Below, piece by piece: positions 30,376 through 38,665 of a DNA stretch of 64,000 nt. The stretch lies in contig NZ_CP071238.1 in NCBI RefSeq assembly GCF_017299535.1, positions 2,852,001 to 2,916,000 of the forward strand, written 5' to 3'. Made by a program: the position numbers and the translations under genes. Position 1 is the first letter of the stretch. Each line of letters opens with the position of its first letter. This DNA comes from Serratia marcescens subsp. marcescens ATCC 13880. Its GTDB lineage: Bacteria > Pseudomonadota > Gammaproteobacteria > Enterobacterales > Enterobacteriaceae. The notes under the pieces were generated by a model. The model made no database searches and was not told the DNA's origin. It was given only the letters and a program-made list of their open reading frames with translations.

Positions 30376-31644
30376 ATGGCCTATTTCATTGACCGGCGGC
30401 TGAACGGCAAAAACAAGAGCATGGTGAACCGCCAGCGCTTCTTGCGCCGTTACAAGTCGCAAATCAAACAGTCGATTGCCGAAGCCATCAACAAGCGTTC
30501 GGTCACCGACGTAGACAGCGGGGAGTCGGTTTCCATCCCCACTGACGATATCAACGAACCGATGTTTCATCAGGGGCGCGGCGGCACACGCCATCGCGTT
30601 CACCCTGGCAATGACCACTTCGTGCAGAACGATCGCGTTGAGCGGCCTCAGGGCGGCGCAGGCGGTGGCGGCGGCCAGGGCAACGCCAGCCAGGATGGTG
30701 AAGGCCAGGATGAATTCGTCTTCCAAATCTCCAAAGACGAGTACCTCGATCTTTTGTTCGAGGATCTCGCCCTGCCCAATCTGAAAAAGAATCAGTACAA
30801 GCAGTTGACCGAGTTCAAAACCCATCGTGCCGGCTATACCGCCAATGGCGTGCCGGCCAACATCAGCGTCGTGCGTTCGCTGCAGAACTCGCTGGCGCGA
30901 CGTACCGCCATGACCGCCGGTAAAAGACGCGCGTTGCACGAGCTGGAAGATGCGCTGAACCAGTTGGAAAATACCGAGCCGGTGCAATTGCTGGAAGAGG
31001 AGCGGCTGCGCAAGGAAATTGCCGAACTGCGCAAGAAAATCGAAAGCGTGCCGTTTATCGATACCTTCGACCTGCGCTACAAAAACTATGAGCGCCGGCC
31101 GGAGCCCTCCAGCCAGGCGGTGATGTTCTGCCTGATGGACGTGTCCGGCTCGATGGACCAGGCAACCAAAGACATGGCCAAGCGTTTTTACATTCTGCTC
31201 TATTTGTTCCTGAGCCGAACCTACAAAAACGTCGAGGTGGTCTACATTCGCCATCACACCCAGGCGAAAGAGGTGGACGAACAGGAGTTCTTCTATTCGC
31301 AGGAGACCGGTGGCACCATCGTTTCCAGCGCGCTGAAGTTAATGAATGACGTAGTCGAAGAGCGTTATGACCCGGCGCAATGGAATATCTATGCCGCGCA
31401 AGCGTCGGACGGCGACAACTGGGCCGACGATTCACCGCTGTGTCATGAGCTGTTGGCGAAAAAGATCCTGCCGATGGTGCGTTATTACAGCTACATAGAA
31501 ATCACTCGCCGCGCTCACCAAACGCTGTGGCGCGAATACGAGGATCTGCAGGCGAAATTCGACAACTTCGCCATGCAGCATATCCGCGAACCGGACGATA
31601 TCTATCCGGTATTCCGCGAACTGTTCCGTAAGCAGACCGTGTGA
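30376..31644 (+). CDS. yeaH: YeaH, DUF444 von Willebrand factor A-like protein
   Basis: The 422-residue protein carries a VWA metal-ion site ([11 protein letters not shown], DxSxS) in its C-terminal half. An N-terminal conserved [17 protein letters not shown] block, a Gly-rich linker (about residues 100-112) and a coiled helical stretch near 205-225 precede it. It is the usual partner of PrkA/YeaG. The ATG at 30376 follows GGGGGAAG and corresponds to the E. coli start; an upstream in-frame ATG lacks support. A terminator follows. Confidence 0.94.
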   Translation: MAYFIDRRLNGKNKSMVNRQRFLRRYKSQIKQSIAEAINKRSVTDVDSGESVSIPTDDINEPMFHQGRGGTRHRVHPGNDHFVQNDRVERPQGGAGGGGGQGNASQDGEGQDEFVFQISKDEYLDLLFEDLALPNLKKNQYKQLTEFKTHRAGYTANGVPANISVVRSLQNSLARRTAMTAGKRRALHELEDALNQLENTEPVQLLEEERLRKEIAELRKKIESVPFIDTFDLRYKNYERRPEPSSQAVMFCLMDVSGSMDQATKDMAKRFYILLYLFLSRTYKNVEVVYIRHHTQAKEVDEQEFFYSQETGGTIVSSALKLMNDVVEERYDPAQWNIYAAQASDGDNWADDSPLCHELLAKKILPMVRYYSYIEITRRAHQTLWREYEDLQAKFDNFAMQHIREPDDIYPVFRELFRKQTV

Positions 31645-31666
31645 ATAACGCCGCGTGAATGTCACC

Positions 31667-31702
31667 ACAGCCGGAAAGCGCCATTTTCCGGCTGTTTCTT
31701 TT
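31667..31702 (+). terminator. Terminator of yeaGH
   Basis: An 11-bp perfect stem ACAGCCGGAAA/TTTCCGGCTGT is followed by a T-rich run. Confidence 0.9.
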
Positions 31703-31981
31703 TCGCATTATATATTTGCAAAATCCATGTTTATTTTTTAAACAATGACAACAACAATAATAAGTCAGATTCCCCAGAACGGTCCTCTCTATTATTTGTT
31801 CTTCTGAGGTTATTCCTAAACATCCGCCTCTGCCCCCGCACGGCTTGATAGGAATATTCCCATTCAGTTATCGTTACCCCATCGCTTAAGTCTCTTCCTA
31901 AGCGAAATTTGCCTCATTTTATTTTTCTATGGCTTCTCAGCCCGCTGCGGCGGGCATTTACCTGTCAGCAGGTTAGACATC
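31703..31981. other. AT-rich leader region before the AriR-like gene
   Basis: This gene-free stretch follows the yeaGH terminator. Two small hairpins are visible (CGCTTA/TAAGCG at about 31884-31903 and GCCCGCTGCGGCGGGC at 31940-31955); the second lies directly before the next gene and may be part of its leader. No promoter could be fixed with confidence. Confidence 0.4.
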
Positions 31982-32212
31982 ATGATCGACTACACCCTCT
32001 ATGGCCTCAACAAGCACGATGTTGATGAATACCATAAGCAAATATGTTGCCTGCTCGGCAAAAACGTGCTGCTGGTGTTGACCGCCAACAAGCCGATAAC
32101 CAAACAGAACCTGCTCGCCAGCCTTATCCAGGAGATAGAAAAGCAGCCCGATGATTATTTTCAGCGGCTGCATCGCGCGGCGATAGAAATGATCGGCGTT
32201 AACGGGCGCTAA
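31982..32212 (+). CDS. AriR/YmgB-like small regulatory protein
   Basis: This 76-residue protein resembles the YmgB/AriR/YcgZ group, small dimeric connectors acting on Rcs, biofilm and acid-resistance outputs in E. coli. The match is in the C-terminal helices: TKQNLLASLIQEIEKQPDDYFQRLHRAAIEMI compares with the NKNIILSLIHSLE...RKTLEIV pattern of AriR. The N-terminal region contains two adjacent Cys and is not recognisable. The assignment rests on weak similarity. A 20-codon membrane ORF follows after six bases. Confidence 0.6.
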   Translation: MIDYTLYGLNKHDVDEYHKQICCLLGKNVLLVLTANKPITKQNLLASLIQEIEKQPDDYFQRLHRAAIEMIGVNGR

Positions 32213-32218
32213 GGCGAT

Positions 32219-32281
32219 ATGCGTAAGGCAGACCTCTACGCCATTATTGCCGCCGCCGTCGTGTTGATGATGCTGTTATAG
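32219..32281 (+). CDS. Putative 20-residue single-span membrane peptide
   Basis: The ORF encodes MRKADLYAIIAAAVVLMMLL: two basic residues, then a hydrophobic span to the end. AAGG lies four bases before the ATG, and the ORF begins six bases after the AriR-like stop, so translational coupling is plausible. A perfect 12-bp hairpin follows 30 bases downstream. No homologue is recognised. Confidence 0.45.
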   Translation: MRKADLYAIIAAAVVLMMLL

Positions 32282-32310
32282 CGACATCAGCGCCTATCCC
32301 TAATTAGCGC

Positions 32311-32343
32311 CTATTACGCCGGCGCTTTCGTCCGGCGTAATAG
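32311..32343. terminator. Perfect 12-bp hairpin after the small-peptide ORF
   Basis: CTATTACGCCGG and CCGGCGTAATAG pair without mismatch around a nine-base loop. No T-run follows on either strand, so it may be a palindromic element rather than an intrinsic terminator. It lies between genes that converge (AriR-like set and hydrolase). Confidence 0.5.
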
Positions 32344-32408
32344 GCAGCGAAGGGATAATCTGCCGCAGGATGTCACCTTTTAGTCCGGAGAACCTTCCTG
32401 CCCCTGCT

Positions 32409-33098
32409 TTATTTCAAACCGGCCGCTTCGTCAATCAAACTCGCCACCTCATCGGCATGGGAAACCAGCGAGGCATGGCTGGCATTCAGCACCATCACTT
32501 TCTTGGCCTGCAGCTGCTGCGCCATGCGCCGCTGATTCTCCGGCGCTATCATGCGATCGTCGCTGGAAAGTTGATACCATGACGGCTTATGTTTCCAGGC
32601 GGGTTCGCCGATGGTGTTGCCAAAGGTATCGGCCAGCGGAGCCTTCTGCGCCACCGCCATCACCAACGCCTCGTCGGCGGTCAGATCCTGGCAAAAGCTT
32701 TCGTGAAACTTGTCGGTTTTAATCCACAGATAACCGTCGCTGTCCGGGGCCAGATTCTCGACTGCCGCAGGAGGATGCGCTTGCGTAATACCGCCGGCAC
32801 TTTCACCGGCATCCGGCGCAAATGCGGCGATGTAGACCAGGCCAACCACGTTAGGCTGGTTGCCCATTTCCGTGATCACGGCACCGCCGTAAGAGTGCCC
32901 GACCAACAATACCGGCCCCGCTTGCTGCGCGACCATCTTGCGCGTACGTTCCGCATCCTCAGCCAGCGACGTCAATGGCATTTCCACCGCATGAATCGCC
33001 GTATATCCCCTGCGCGACAACTCGATGATGACCTTACTCCAGTGCGCGGCGCCGCCCCAGAATCCGTGTACCAGCACGATAGTTGGTTTTGTGCTCAT
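32409..33098 (-). CDS. Alpha/beta hydrolase (EstC-like)
   Basis: The 229-residue soluble alpha/beta hydrolase has the oxyanion-hole segment VLVHGFWGGAAHW, the nucleophile in VGHSYGGAV (GxSxG) and a C-terminal catalytic His in NASHASLVSHAD. The family covers small-molecule esterases and lactonases; the substrate cannot be told. The ATG at 33098 has AAGGAG six bases upstream, so the longer in-frame start is not used. No signal peptide is present. It is a single-gene unit. Confidence 0.87.
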   Translation of the reverse strand: MSTKPTIVLVHGFWGGAAHWSKVIIELSRRGYTAIHAVEMPLTSLAEDAERTRKMVAQQAGPVLLVGHSYGGAVITEMGNQPNVVGLVYIAAFAPDAGESAGGITQAHPPAAVENLAPDSDGYLWIKTDKFHESFCQDLTADEALVMAVAQKAPLADTFGNTIGEPAWKHKPSWYQLSSDDRMIAPENQRRMAQQLQAKKVMVLNASHASLVSHADEVASLIDEAAGLK

Positions 33099-33403
33099 TG
33101 CCGACTCCTTCATCTCATAGGAAAGCGCCGCAGGCAGATGAACGGCCCCTTAAGGGGCGGGCCTGGCTGCCTTCGACGCCACGCGGTCCCTATTTTATAT
33201 AGTCAGCCTCATGGCGTTCAGCAATAGCGACGACGAGTTAACGCCCCCGATTTTCCACCGCCGCCACGGCTTATCGAAGCGGCTTACGCCGCAAGGCCGG
33301 GAAAAAAAAGGATTAAAACTAGGATTTTTACCCATACCGATCTAAAATTTCGCGCAAAAACAAAGAGAAGTAAATTTGGTCCACCGGGAAAAGGAATGAA
33401 GTT
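33099..33403. other. Gene-free stretch upstream of the hydrolase
   Basis: It holds the palindrome CCCCTTAAGGGG at about 33146-33157 and otherwise nothing recognised. Promoters for the hydrolase (leftward) and for the 29-codon ORF (rightward) must lie here. Confidence 0.35.
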
Positions 33404-33493
33404 GTGAAGGAAATGATCTCCATCGTTTTTATGGCATGCCTGCTGGCGCTGCTGTTTTCGTGGCTGTTCGTCTACGGTCTTAACATTCATTAA
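33404..33493 (+). CDS. Putative 29-residue single-span membrane peptide
   Basis: From a GTG at 33404 with AAGGA eight bases upstream, the ORF encodes 29 residues: a short charged start (KEM), a hydrophobic span (about residues 5-25) and the polar end GLNIH. An internal ATG at 33413 would give 26 residues but has a ribosome site too close. It lies on the opposite strand to a 93-codon ORF that looks spurious. No homologue is recognised. Confidence 0.45.
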   Translation: MKEMISIVFMACLLALLFSWLFVYGLNIH

Positions 33494-33926
33494 CCCCGTA
33501 ACGACAACCATCCCCCTCCCAGGCGGGCAAGCGGCGCATCGCGACTGATGCGCTAAAACCGGCACCTGAAGGGGTCACGTACCGTCAAAACCCGACGCCG
33601 CCTCACCTTAGACTTGCTGTCCGCAAATACATCATTAGTTTTTATGAGTCATAACCCCACCGCGTTTCCCCCCTTCACCGACGCTTTTACTGCTCAGCGG
33701 AGTTCACCCCAGAAGGAAGACTTGCCTGACGCAAAATGTTACCGGTAACTATGCTGTTGATTTCTTTTGGCAATAAACGTAAAGCCGTTAATAACCCTAC
33801 GTTCTTTATAGAAATAAATTATGCATACTTATGGATAAAGGTTTGAATAAAGGGCCTTTGGTCATTGATTATCCCCCGCCAAGCTCCTAGAATTCGCGCG
33901 TAAAAATACAACTGGGATCGGGTTTC
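33494..33926. other. Gene-free stretch upstream of the toxin-like gene
   Basis: About 430 bases, GC-rich at first and AT-rich towards the right. A 36-codon ORF near 33738 has no recognised product. The AT-rich last 130 bases probably hold the promoter of the GhoT/OrtT-like gene. No GhoS-like antitoxin frame was found. Confidence 0.4.
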
Positions 33927-34103
33927 ATGTCGCCGCTGTGGGTTGCAACGCAATACTGTTATTTTATTGGTCTGTTAGTTTCTATGGTTTTCACCTACCT
34001 GGTTAGCCGGGACACCGTCAAAATTCGCTGCATCAGCGCACTGACCATCGGGTTAACCTGGCCGTTGAGCCTGCCGGTGGTGTTGCTGTTTTCGCTGTTC
34101 TAA
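33927..34103 (+). CDS. GhoT/OrtT family membrane toxin
   Basis: This 58-residue, two-span membrane peptide ends in LTWPLSLPVVLLFSLF. That matches the C-terminal signature of E. coli GhoT (ITWPMSLPVALLFSLF) and OrtT (ATWPMSFPVALLFSLF). The preceding SRDTVKIRCISAL corresponds to the charged loop SHEKTHIRLLSAF of GhoT. GhoT damages the inner membrane and lowers ATP, favouring persistence; GhoS cleaves its mRNA. No GhoS-like gene lies beside it, so it is more like the orphan OrtT. Spans are about residues 9-27 and 36-56. Confidence 0.82.
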   Translation: MSPLWVATQYCYFIGLLVSMVFTYLVSRDTVKIRCISALTIGLTWPLSLPVVLLFSLF

Positions 34104-34187
34104 CGCCCCAATGTCGCGCGGTGGCTTTTAAACAGTCATGTTAATGAAAAGAGGCTGACCAGCGGCGTCATGGTTTTTGGCGTGGGA

Positions 34188-34215
34188 TAAAAAAGTGCCA
34201 GCGCAAGGCTGGCAT
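34188..34215 (-). terminator. Terminator for the leftward 97-residue membrane protein gene
   Basis: On the minus strand the stem TGCCAGC/GCTGGCA is followed by CTTTTTTA. It lies about 150 bases beyond that gene's stop. It could also end the toxin transcript weakly. Confidence 0.65.
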
Positions 34216-34368
34216 GAAAATTGGAAGCAATGTGAGCAATGTCGCGCCGGATCGGGGGGCACAGAAGGAGACAACCCTTTTCCCCTCACCGGCGAATCAA
34301 ATGATAATACGTCTCATTATTGAATGTAAAGTCATTTCCCTACGCAACTGTTCCTCTTTGGGAAACTA

Positions 34369-34662
34369 TCAGCCGCGCGGCGATCGCCAGCGCTGATACA
34401 ATCGCCCCGCCCCCCACACCAGCAGCCAGAGCAAAGCATTCAACCCCAACCACAGCATCAGCAAGTAGAAGAAAGTCTGATAACCGGGTATGCCCCGATC
34501 GGCCAAAAACGGGTTGAAGTGAAAAAATTTGACGATCGCGAACGGATTAAGATTGAAACGGTTGAACACGGCCGCTGTCAGCAACGGTGGCAACAGCGTA
34601 TAAAACGCCAGGCTGAACAGCAGCAGGATTTTTGTGCCCGAAGTGTTTTTATAATCTTTCAT
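34369..34662 (-). CDS. Two-span membrane protein of unknown function
   Basis: The 97-residue protein has a short polar N terminus, a first hydrophobic span at about residues 12-33, an aromatic-rich middle (FNLNPFAIVKFFHFNPFL), a second span at about 60-85 and a basic C terminus. No family is recognised. No clear ribosome site precedes the ATG, but a good terminator lies downstream and base composition is protein-like. Confidence 0.6.
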   Translation of the reverse strand: MKDYKNTSGTKILLLFSLAFYTLLPPLLTAAVFNRFNLNPFAIVKFFHFNPFLADRGIPGYQTFFYLLMLWLGLNALLWLLVWGAGRLYQRWRSPRG

Positions 34663-34887
34663 ATCAATAAATTATATCTATCATCATAGTGCAAAAACCG
34701 CCAGGCATTCGTACGCCAATCGACCCCGCGGGCGCTAAAGAGTTCCAGGCCAACGCGGAAATAAAGCCGATCCCACGTTTAATTGTCATTTAGCGCTCGG
34801 GTGATATATACCCTGTGGATTTTAAATTACGATGTCGCCGCGCCGTCTTCAACCACAGCGTTTGCATGGCATCATCAGGAGGCATTA

Positions 34888-35370
34888 ATGAAACCGGACG
34901 CACTCTCCCTGCCGCCGAACCCGAAAAAGCTCAAGGTCATCTACGGCTGGTACATTTATGTGATCTATATCCTGCTGGTTTTCAATATTTATATGGCGGT
35001 CTACAACGTCTGCGTTCGGCACCCGATCGAGGCTCCGCTGTTGTCGCTGTTTCACAGCCTGTTTCTCGCGTTGATGCTGCAGCAGGTGCTCAAGAAGAAC
35101 GTCGTTTTCGCCTGGATCTTGCTGAGCTATTTTATTCTGATGCGCCTGTATTACGCCAATGTGCTGCATGTTGAGTTCACGCTGGTGAGCCGTTGCCTGG
35201 TGCTGCTGATTCTGACGCTGCTGCTGACCGGCGCCGTGGCCGTCGGGCAACTGGCCACGCCGCCGCAGCGGCATGACTGGCTGGCGCGGCTGGGCTGGCG
35301 GCAATGGGGGGCGCTCACGGCGCTGGCGGCCATCCTGACGCCGCTGATTACCACCGACTATCTGGGATAA
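34888..35370 (+). CDS. Four-span membrane protein of unknown function
   Basis: The 160-residue protein starts at an ATG with AGGAGG seven bases upstream, which decides against longer in-frame starts. Hydrophobic spans lie at about residues 18-40, 48-80 (one or two spans), 93-118 and 136-155. The Tyr-rich first span (YGWYIYVIYILLVFNIYMAVY) is distinctive. No family is recognised. Confidence 0.7.
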   Translation: MKPDALSLPPNPKKLKVIYGWYIYVIYILLVFNIYMAVYNVCVRHPIEAPLLSLFHSLFLALMLQQVLKKNVVFAWILLSYFILMRLYYANVLHVEFTLVSRCLVLLILTLLLTGAVAVGQLATPPQRHDWLARLGWRQWGALTALAAILTPLITTDYLG

Positions 35371-35377
35371 ACTGGGG

Positions 35378-35572
35378 CTATTTGGGAATATGAGGTTCGG
35401 AAATGTCTACGACACGGCATATTTTGGTGTAGTTACCCGCCTTCTCACAGATCTTGTCCGTGACGAACATGCTAAGGTAGCCCAGCAACAGCAAGTAGCC
35501 GGCCATGCACAGAATAAAGATAAGCGTTCTCACCGATAGCGACCAACCTGACAAGAGTATCACGAGCATCAT
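35378..35572 (-). CDS. Putative small membrane protein, convergent with the four-span gene
   Basis: The candidate is 64 residues from the first of two tandem ATG codons: a long hydrophobic part (residues 2-36, probably two spans) and a polar C terminus with two Cys ending EPHIPK. The frame stays open much further upstream, but there it runs antisense to the exonuclease gene and is not credible. The ribosome site is weak. No family is recognised. Confidence 0.45.
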   Translation of the reverse strand: MMLVILLSGWSLSVRTLIFILCMAGYLLLLGYLSMFVTDKICEKAGNYTKICRVVDISEPHIPK

Positions 35573-35675
35573 AACCTGAACGAGGCGCTTTAAAAGGATT
35601 TCATGTGCGCACCGGCCGCATCGGCACACGTTCTGTAGTAACATTAAGCCACCACGCCCACCACCGGAAACGCCG

Positions 35676-36236
35676 ATGCACCATCTGATGTTAGACATTG
35701 AAACCCTGGATATAAAACCCAGCGCCGTCATTCTGGTGGTTGCGGCGGTGTTTTTCGATCCCCGAACCGGGGAACTGGGCGCCGAATTCGAAGCCGCCGT
35801 CAGCAGCCAGAAAGACCAACCGGGCCGAACCATCAGCCTTGACACGGTCGCCTGGTGGGCGAAACAGTCCGATGAAGCGCGCAAGCAGGCCTTCGGCGGC
35901 ACCGAGAGCCTGAAGCGCGTGCTGAGCAGCCTTAGCCGCTTCATCCATATGAACAGCACCGACACGGTGAAAGTCTGGGGCAACGGCAAAGAGTTCGACT
36001 GCGCGATCCTCGAACACGCCTTCCAGCAGCTGGAAATGCCCTGCCCGTGGAAATTCTGGGATACCCAGGACGTGCGCACGGTGATCACGTTGGCGGAGCT
36101 GCACGGCTTTAACCCGAAAAAGGCCCGCCCGTTCGAAGGTATGCCGCATCGGGCGCTGGATGATGCTCGCCACCAGGCCCGTTATGTGGCCGATACCGTC
36201 TCGGCGCTCTATTACCGCCAGGGGGCGCAGCGCTGA
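35676..36236 (+). CDS. DEDDh 3'-5' exonuclease, Rv2179c-like
   Basis: This 186-residue single-domain nuclease has the DEDDh motifs: DIETLD at residues 6-11, the second Asp in NGKEFDCAILEHAF, and HRALDDARHQA with the general-base His and last Asp. It matches the 3'-5' exoribonuclease-like family shared by phages and bacteria (Rv2179c type). An RNA or DNA substrate cannot be decided from sequence. It stands alone between the small-membrane-protein region and an exporter gene. Confidence 0.85.
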   Translation: MHHLMLDIETLDIKPSAVILVVAAVFFDPRTGELGAEFEAAVSSQKDQPGRTISLDTVAWWAKQSDEARKQAFGGTESLKRVLSSLSRFIHMNSTDTVKVWGNGKEFDCAILEHAFQQLEMPCPWKFWDTQDVRTVITLAELHGFNPKKARPFEGMPHRALDDARHQARYVADTVSALYYRQGAQR

Positions 36237-36313
36237 CCCGCTTTGCCCCTTTTCATTTGCCGCCAGAGTCTCTACTCTAGCCCTCTTTGTCACTCGGACG
36301 TGCCTTTCCTGTT

Positions 36314-37507
36314 ATGCAAAAGTTTCTGTTTATGCTTCTCAGCCTGGTGCTGCTCGGCCCATTAGGCATCGATCTTTATCTGCCGACTATTCCCGCTATT
36401 GCCGTCGGTCTGGGCAGCAGCGAAGCGCTGATCCAATCCACCATATCGCTATTTATTCTGGTGCTTGGCCTCGGCCAGGTCATTGCCGGGCCGCTGGTGG
36501 ACAACTATGGCCGCAAACCGGTGGCGCTGGCCGGCATTATCCTCTACATGATCGGCGCCGCGATGGCGGCGCTGGCCACCAGCCCGACGATTTTCATCGC
36601 TTCGCGTCTGCTGCAAGGGGTGGCGGTTTGCTGCACCGCCGTCGTCGCCTTCAGCGGCGTGCGCGATCGCCTGAATGGCGACGACGCCGCCCGCGCTTTC
36701 GGCTTTCTTAACGGCACGCTGAACATCATCCCGGCGCTGGCGCCGCTGCTCGGCGGCCTGCTCGCCGAAGCCTTCGGCTGGCGCGCTCCCTTCTGGTTCC
36801 TGGTCGGCTACGCGCTGCTGGTGTTGGTGCTCATCGCGCTGCGCCTGCCGGAAACTCGCCCTGCCGACACCGTGCCGGTCAAGGGGTTGCCGGTGCGTCA
36901 ATACGCGCGCATCCTCAGCGAACGGCGTTTTCTCTCCTTTGCGGTGGTGAACTCCGGGGCAATGGGCATGGCGCTGACCTACGTTTCTCTGGCACCGAAC
37001 GTGCTGATGGGCACTGCTGGCCTGACACCGCTGCAATTCTCGCTGGTGTTCGGCGCCAACGGTTTCTGGATCATGCTGGTCAGCTTCTTCGCCAACCGCA
37101 TCATCCACAAGGTCGGCCGCCCGGTTTGTCTGGCGACCGGCGGCATTTTGATGGGGCTGGGCTGTCTGGGTCTGCTGCTGGGCGTCATGCTGCTGCCCGC
37201 GACGGCGCAAGCGCACTGGCTGGCGTATATGCTGCCAGTCGCCAGCGCCTGCGCCGGATTGGCATTCGTGATGGGCCCGGCCACCAGCTACGCGTTGGAA
37301 CCCTACTCCAATGAGGCCGGCGTCGCGTCCGCGCTGGTCGGTTTCGTGCAGATGGCGGGCGGCGCCGCGCTGGGTCTGGTGGCGATGGCGTTGCCGCTGC
37401 AACCCAAGCTGTCGCTGGCGCTGGTGATGCTGGCGGGCTGCCTGCTGGCGCTGCACGCGCGGCGGCTCAGCAAGCAGATTAAAGGGCAGATCAGAAAAAT
37501 CGCCTGA
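36314..37507 (+). CDS. MFS multidrug exporter, Bcr/CflA family
   Basis: The 397-residue protein should span the inner membrane 12 times. It has the family N terminus LGPLGIDLYLPTIPAI, the MFS motif A variant GPLVDNYGRKPVAL between helices 2 and 3, and GTLNIIPALAPLLGGLLAE in helix 5, as in Bcr and CmlA-type drug/H+ antiporters. The start at 36314 fits the family; a TTG upstream would add nine residues. The exported compound is unknown. Confidence 0.85.
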   Translation: MQKFLFMLLSLVLLGPLGIDLYLPTIPAIAVGLGSSEALIQSTISLFILVLGLGQVIAGPLVDNYGRKPVALAGIILYMIGAAMAALATSPTIFIASRLLQGVAVCCTAVVAFSGVRDRLNGDDAARAFGFLNGTLNIIPALAPLLGGLLAEAFGWRAPFWFLVGYALLVLVLIALRLPETRPADTVPVKGLPVRQYARILSERRFLSFAVVNSGAMGMALTYVSLAPNVLMGTAGLTPLQFSLVFGANGFWIMLVSFFANRIIHKVGRPVCLATGGILMGLGCLGLLLGVMLLPATAQAHWLAYMLPVASACAGLAFVMGPATSYALEPYSNEAGVASALVGFVQMAGGAALGLVAMALPLQPKLSLALVMLAGCLLALHARRLSKQIKGQIRKIA

Positions 37508-37515
37508 GCCCCGGC

Positions 37516-38589
37516 TCAGGCTTCGGTGGCGACCGGCACTCGCGCCGCTAACGCCGACAGCAGCTCATAGCCTAACGTCCCTGCCGCCGTGGCCACCTCA
37601 TCCACCGGCAGACGTTTCCCCCACAGCTCCACTTCGGCGCCCAGTTCGACTTGCGGACAGGGCGTCAGATCCACCGCCAGCATATCCATTGATACCGTTC
37701 CCAGGGTGCGCGTCAGCACGCCGTCAACCCATACCGGCGTACCGGTCGGCGCATGACGCGGATAGCCGTCGGCGTAACCGCAGGCCACCACACCGATACG
37801 CTGTGCGCCTGCGGCGCTGTAACGGCCACCGTAACCCACACGATCGCCAGACTTCAGCTGCTGAATGCCGATGATTTCACTGCTCAGCGTCATCGCCGGC
37901 TGCAGCCCCGTCGCCGCAACGTCATTCCAACAACCGCTCGGCGAAGCGCCATAGAGAACGATCCCAGGACGGACCCAGCTGCCGTGGGTCGAAGGGTGCC
38001 ACAGCGTGGCGGCCGAGTTGGCCAGGCAGCGCGGCAGCGGTATATCGGTAGCCGCCGCCTCGATGGTGGCCATTTGCCGGGTCACGCCTTCAGGGCCGTC
38101 GGCGGTGGCGAAGTGGCTCATCAGCGTAAGCTCGGCAATGTTGGCTACCGCCTGCGCCCTGCGCCACACCTCATGCAGCCGCTCGGGTGCGAACCCCAGC
38201 CGATTCATGCCACTGTTCACTTTCAGATAGACATTGAGCGGCGCGTTCAGCGTGGCGTCGGCGATCGCCGCCAGCTGCCAGTCGCTGTGCACCGCCGTCG
38301 TCAGGCGATAACGGTCGAGCAACGCCAGATCCTGCGGCTGGAAGAAGCCTTCCAACAACAGGATAGGCCCTTGCCAACCCGACTCGCGCAGCAGCACCGC
38401 TTCGGCCAGATCCAGCATGGCGAAGCCGTCGGTTTGCGCCATGCTGCGCCAAACGTGTTTGATGCCGTGGCCATAGGCGTTAGCCTTGACCACCGCCCAG
38501 ACTTTGGCGCCGGGGGCGAAACGGCGCACCACCTGCAGGTTATTTTCAATCGCGCCGAGATGCATCGTGGCGGTTATGGGACGGGGCAT
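37516..38589 (-). CDS. dadX: Catabolic alanine racemase
   Basis: This PLP enzyme (357 residues) racemises L-alanine to D-alanine for DadA. The PLP lysine is in [11 protein letters not shown] near the N terminus, the second catalytic Tyr lies in [10 protein letters not shown], and SMDMLAVDL is present. It lies 76 bases downstream of dadA on the same strand with an AAGGAG site, so it is DadX of the dad operon and not the housekeeping Alr. Confidence 0.95.
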   Translation of the reverse strand: MPRPITATMHLGAIENNLQVVRRFAPGAKVWAVVKANAYGHGIKHVWRSMAQTDGFAMLDLAEAVLLRESGWQGPILLLEGFFQPQDLALLDRYRLTTAVHSDWQLAAIADATLNAPLNVYLKVNSGMNRLGFAPERLHEVWRRAQAVANIAELTLMSHFATADGPEGVTRQMATIEAAATDIPLPRCLANSAATLWHPSTHGSWVRPGIVLYGASPSGCWNDVAATGLQPAMTLSSEIIGIQQLKSGDRVGYGGRYSAAGAQRIGVVACGYADGYPRHAPTGTPVWVDGVLTRTLGTVSMDMLAVDLTPCPQVELGAEVELWGKRLPVDEVATAAGTLGYELLSALAARVPVATEA

Positions 38590-38665
38590 CGCTTCTCCTT
38601 GGGGCAGCGTACGGCGGCCACGCGCGCCTGCGCGTGGCCGGGAAAGTCTAAGACAGCGTCGACGA

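Noticed and set aside
31884..31955. Possible riboswitch in hairpins before the AriR-like gene
   Set aside because: Two small hairpins only; no known aptamer pattern could be recognised.
33284..33565. 93-codon leftward ORF opposite the 29-codon peptide
   Set aside because: No ribosome site and no family; its hydrophobic end is a by-product of AT-rich DNA.
35573..36088. Long leftward extension of the small membrane ORF
   Set aside because: It runs antisense through the exonuclease gene, whose catalytic motifs are clear.
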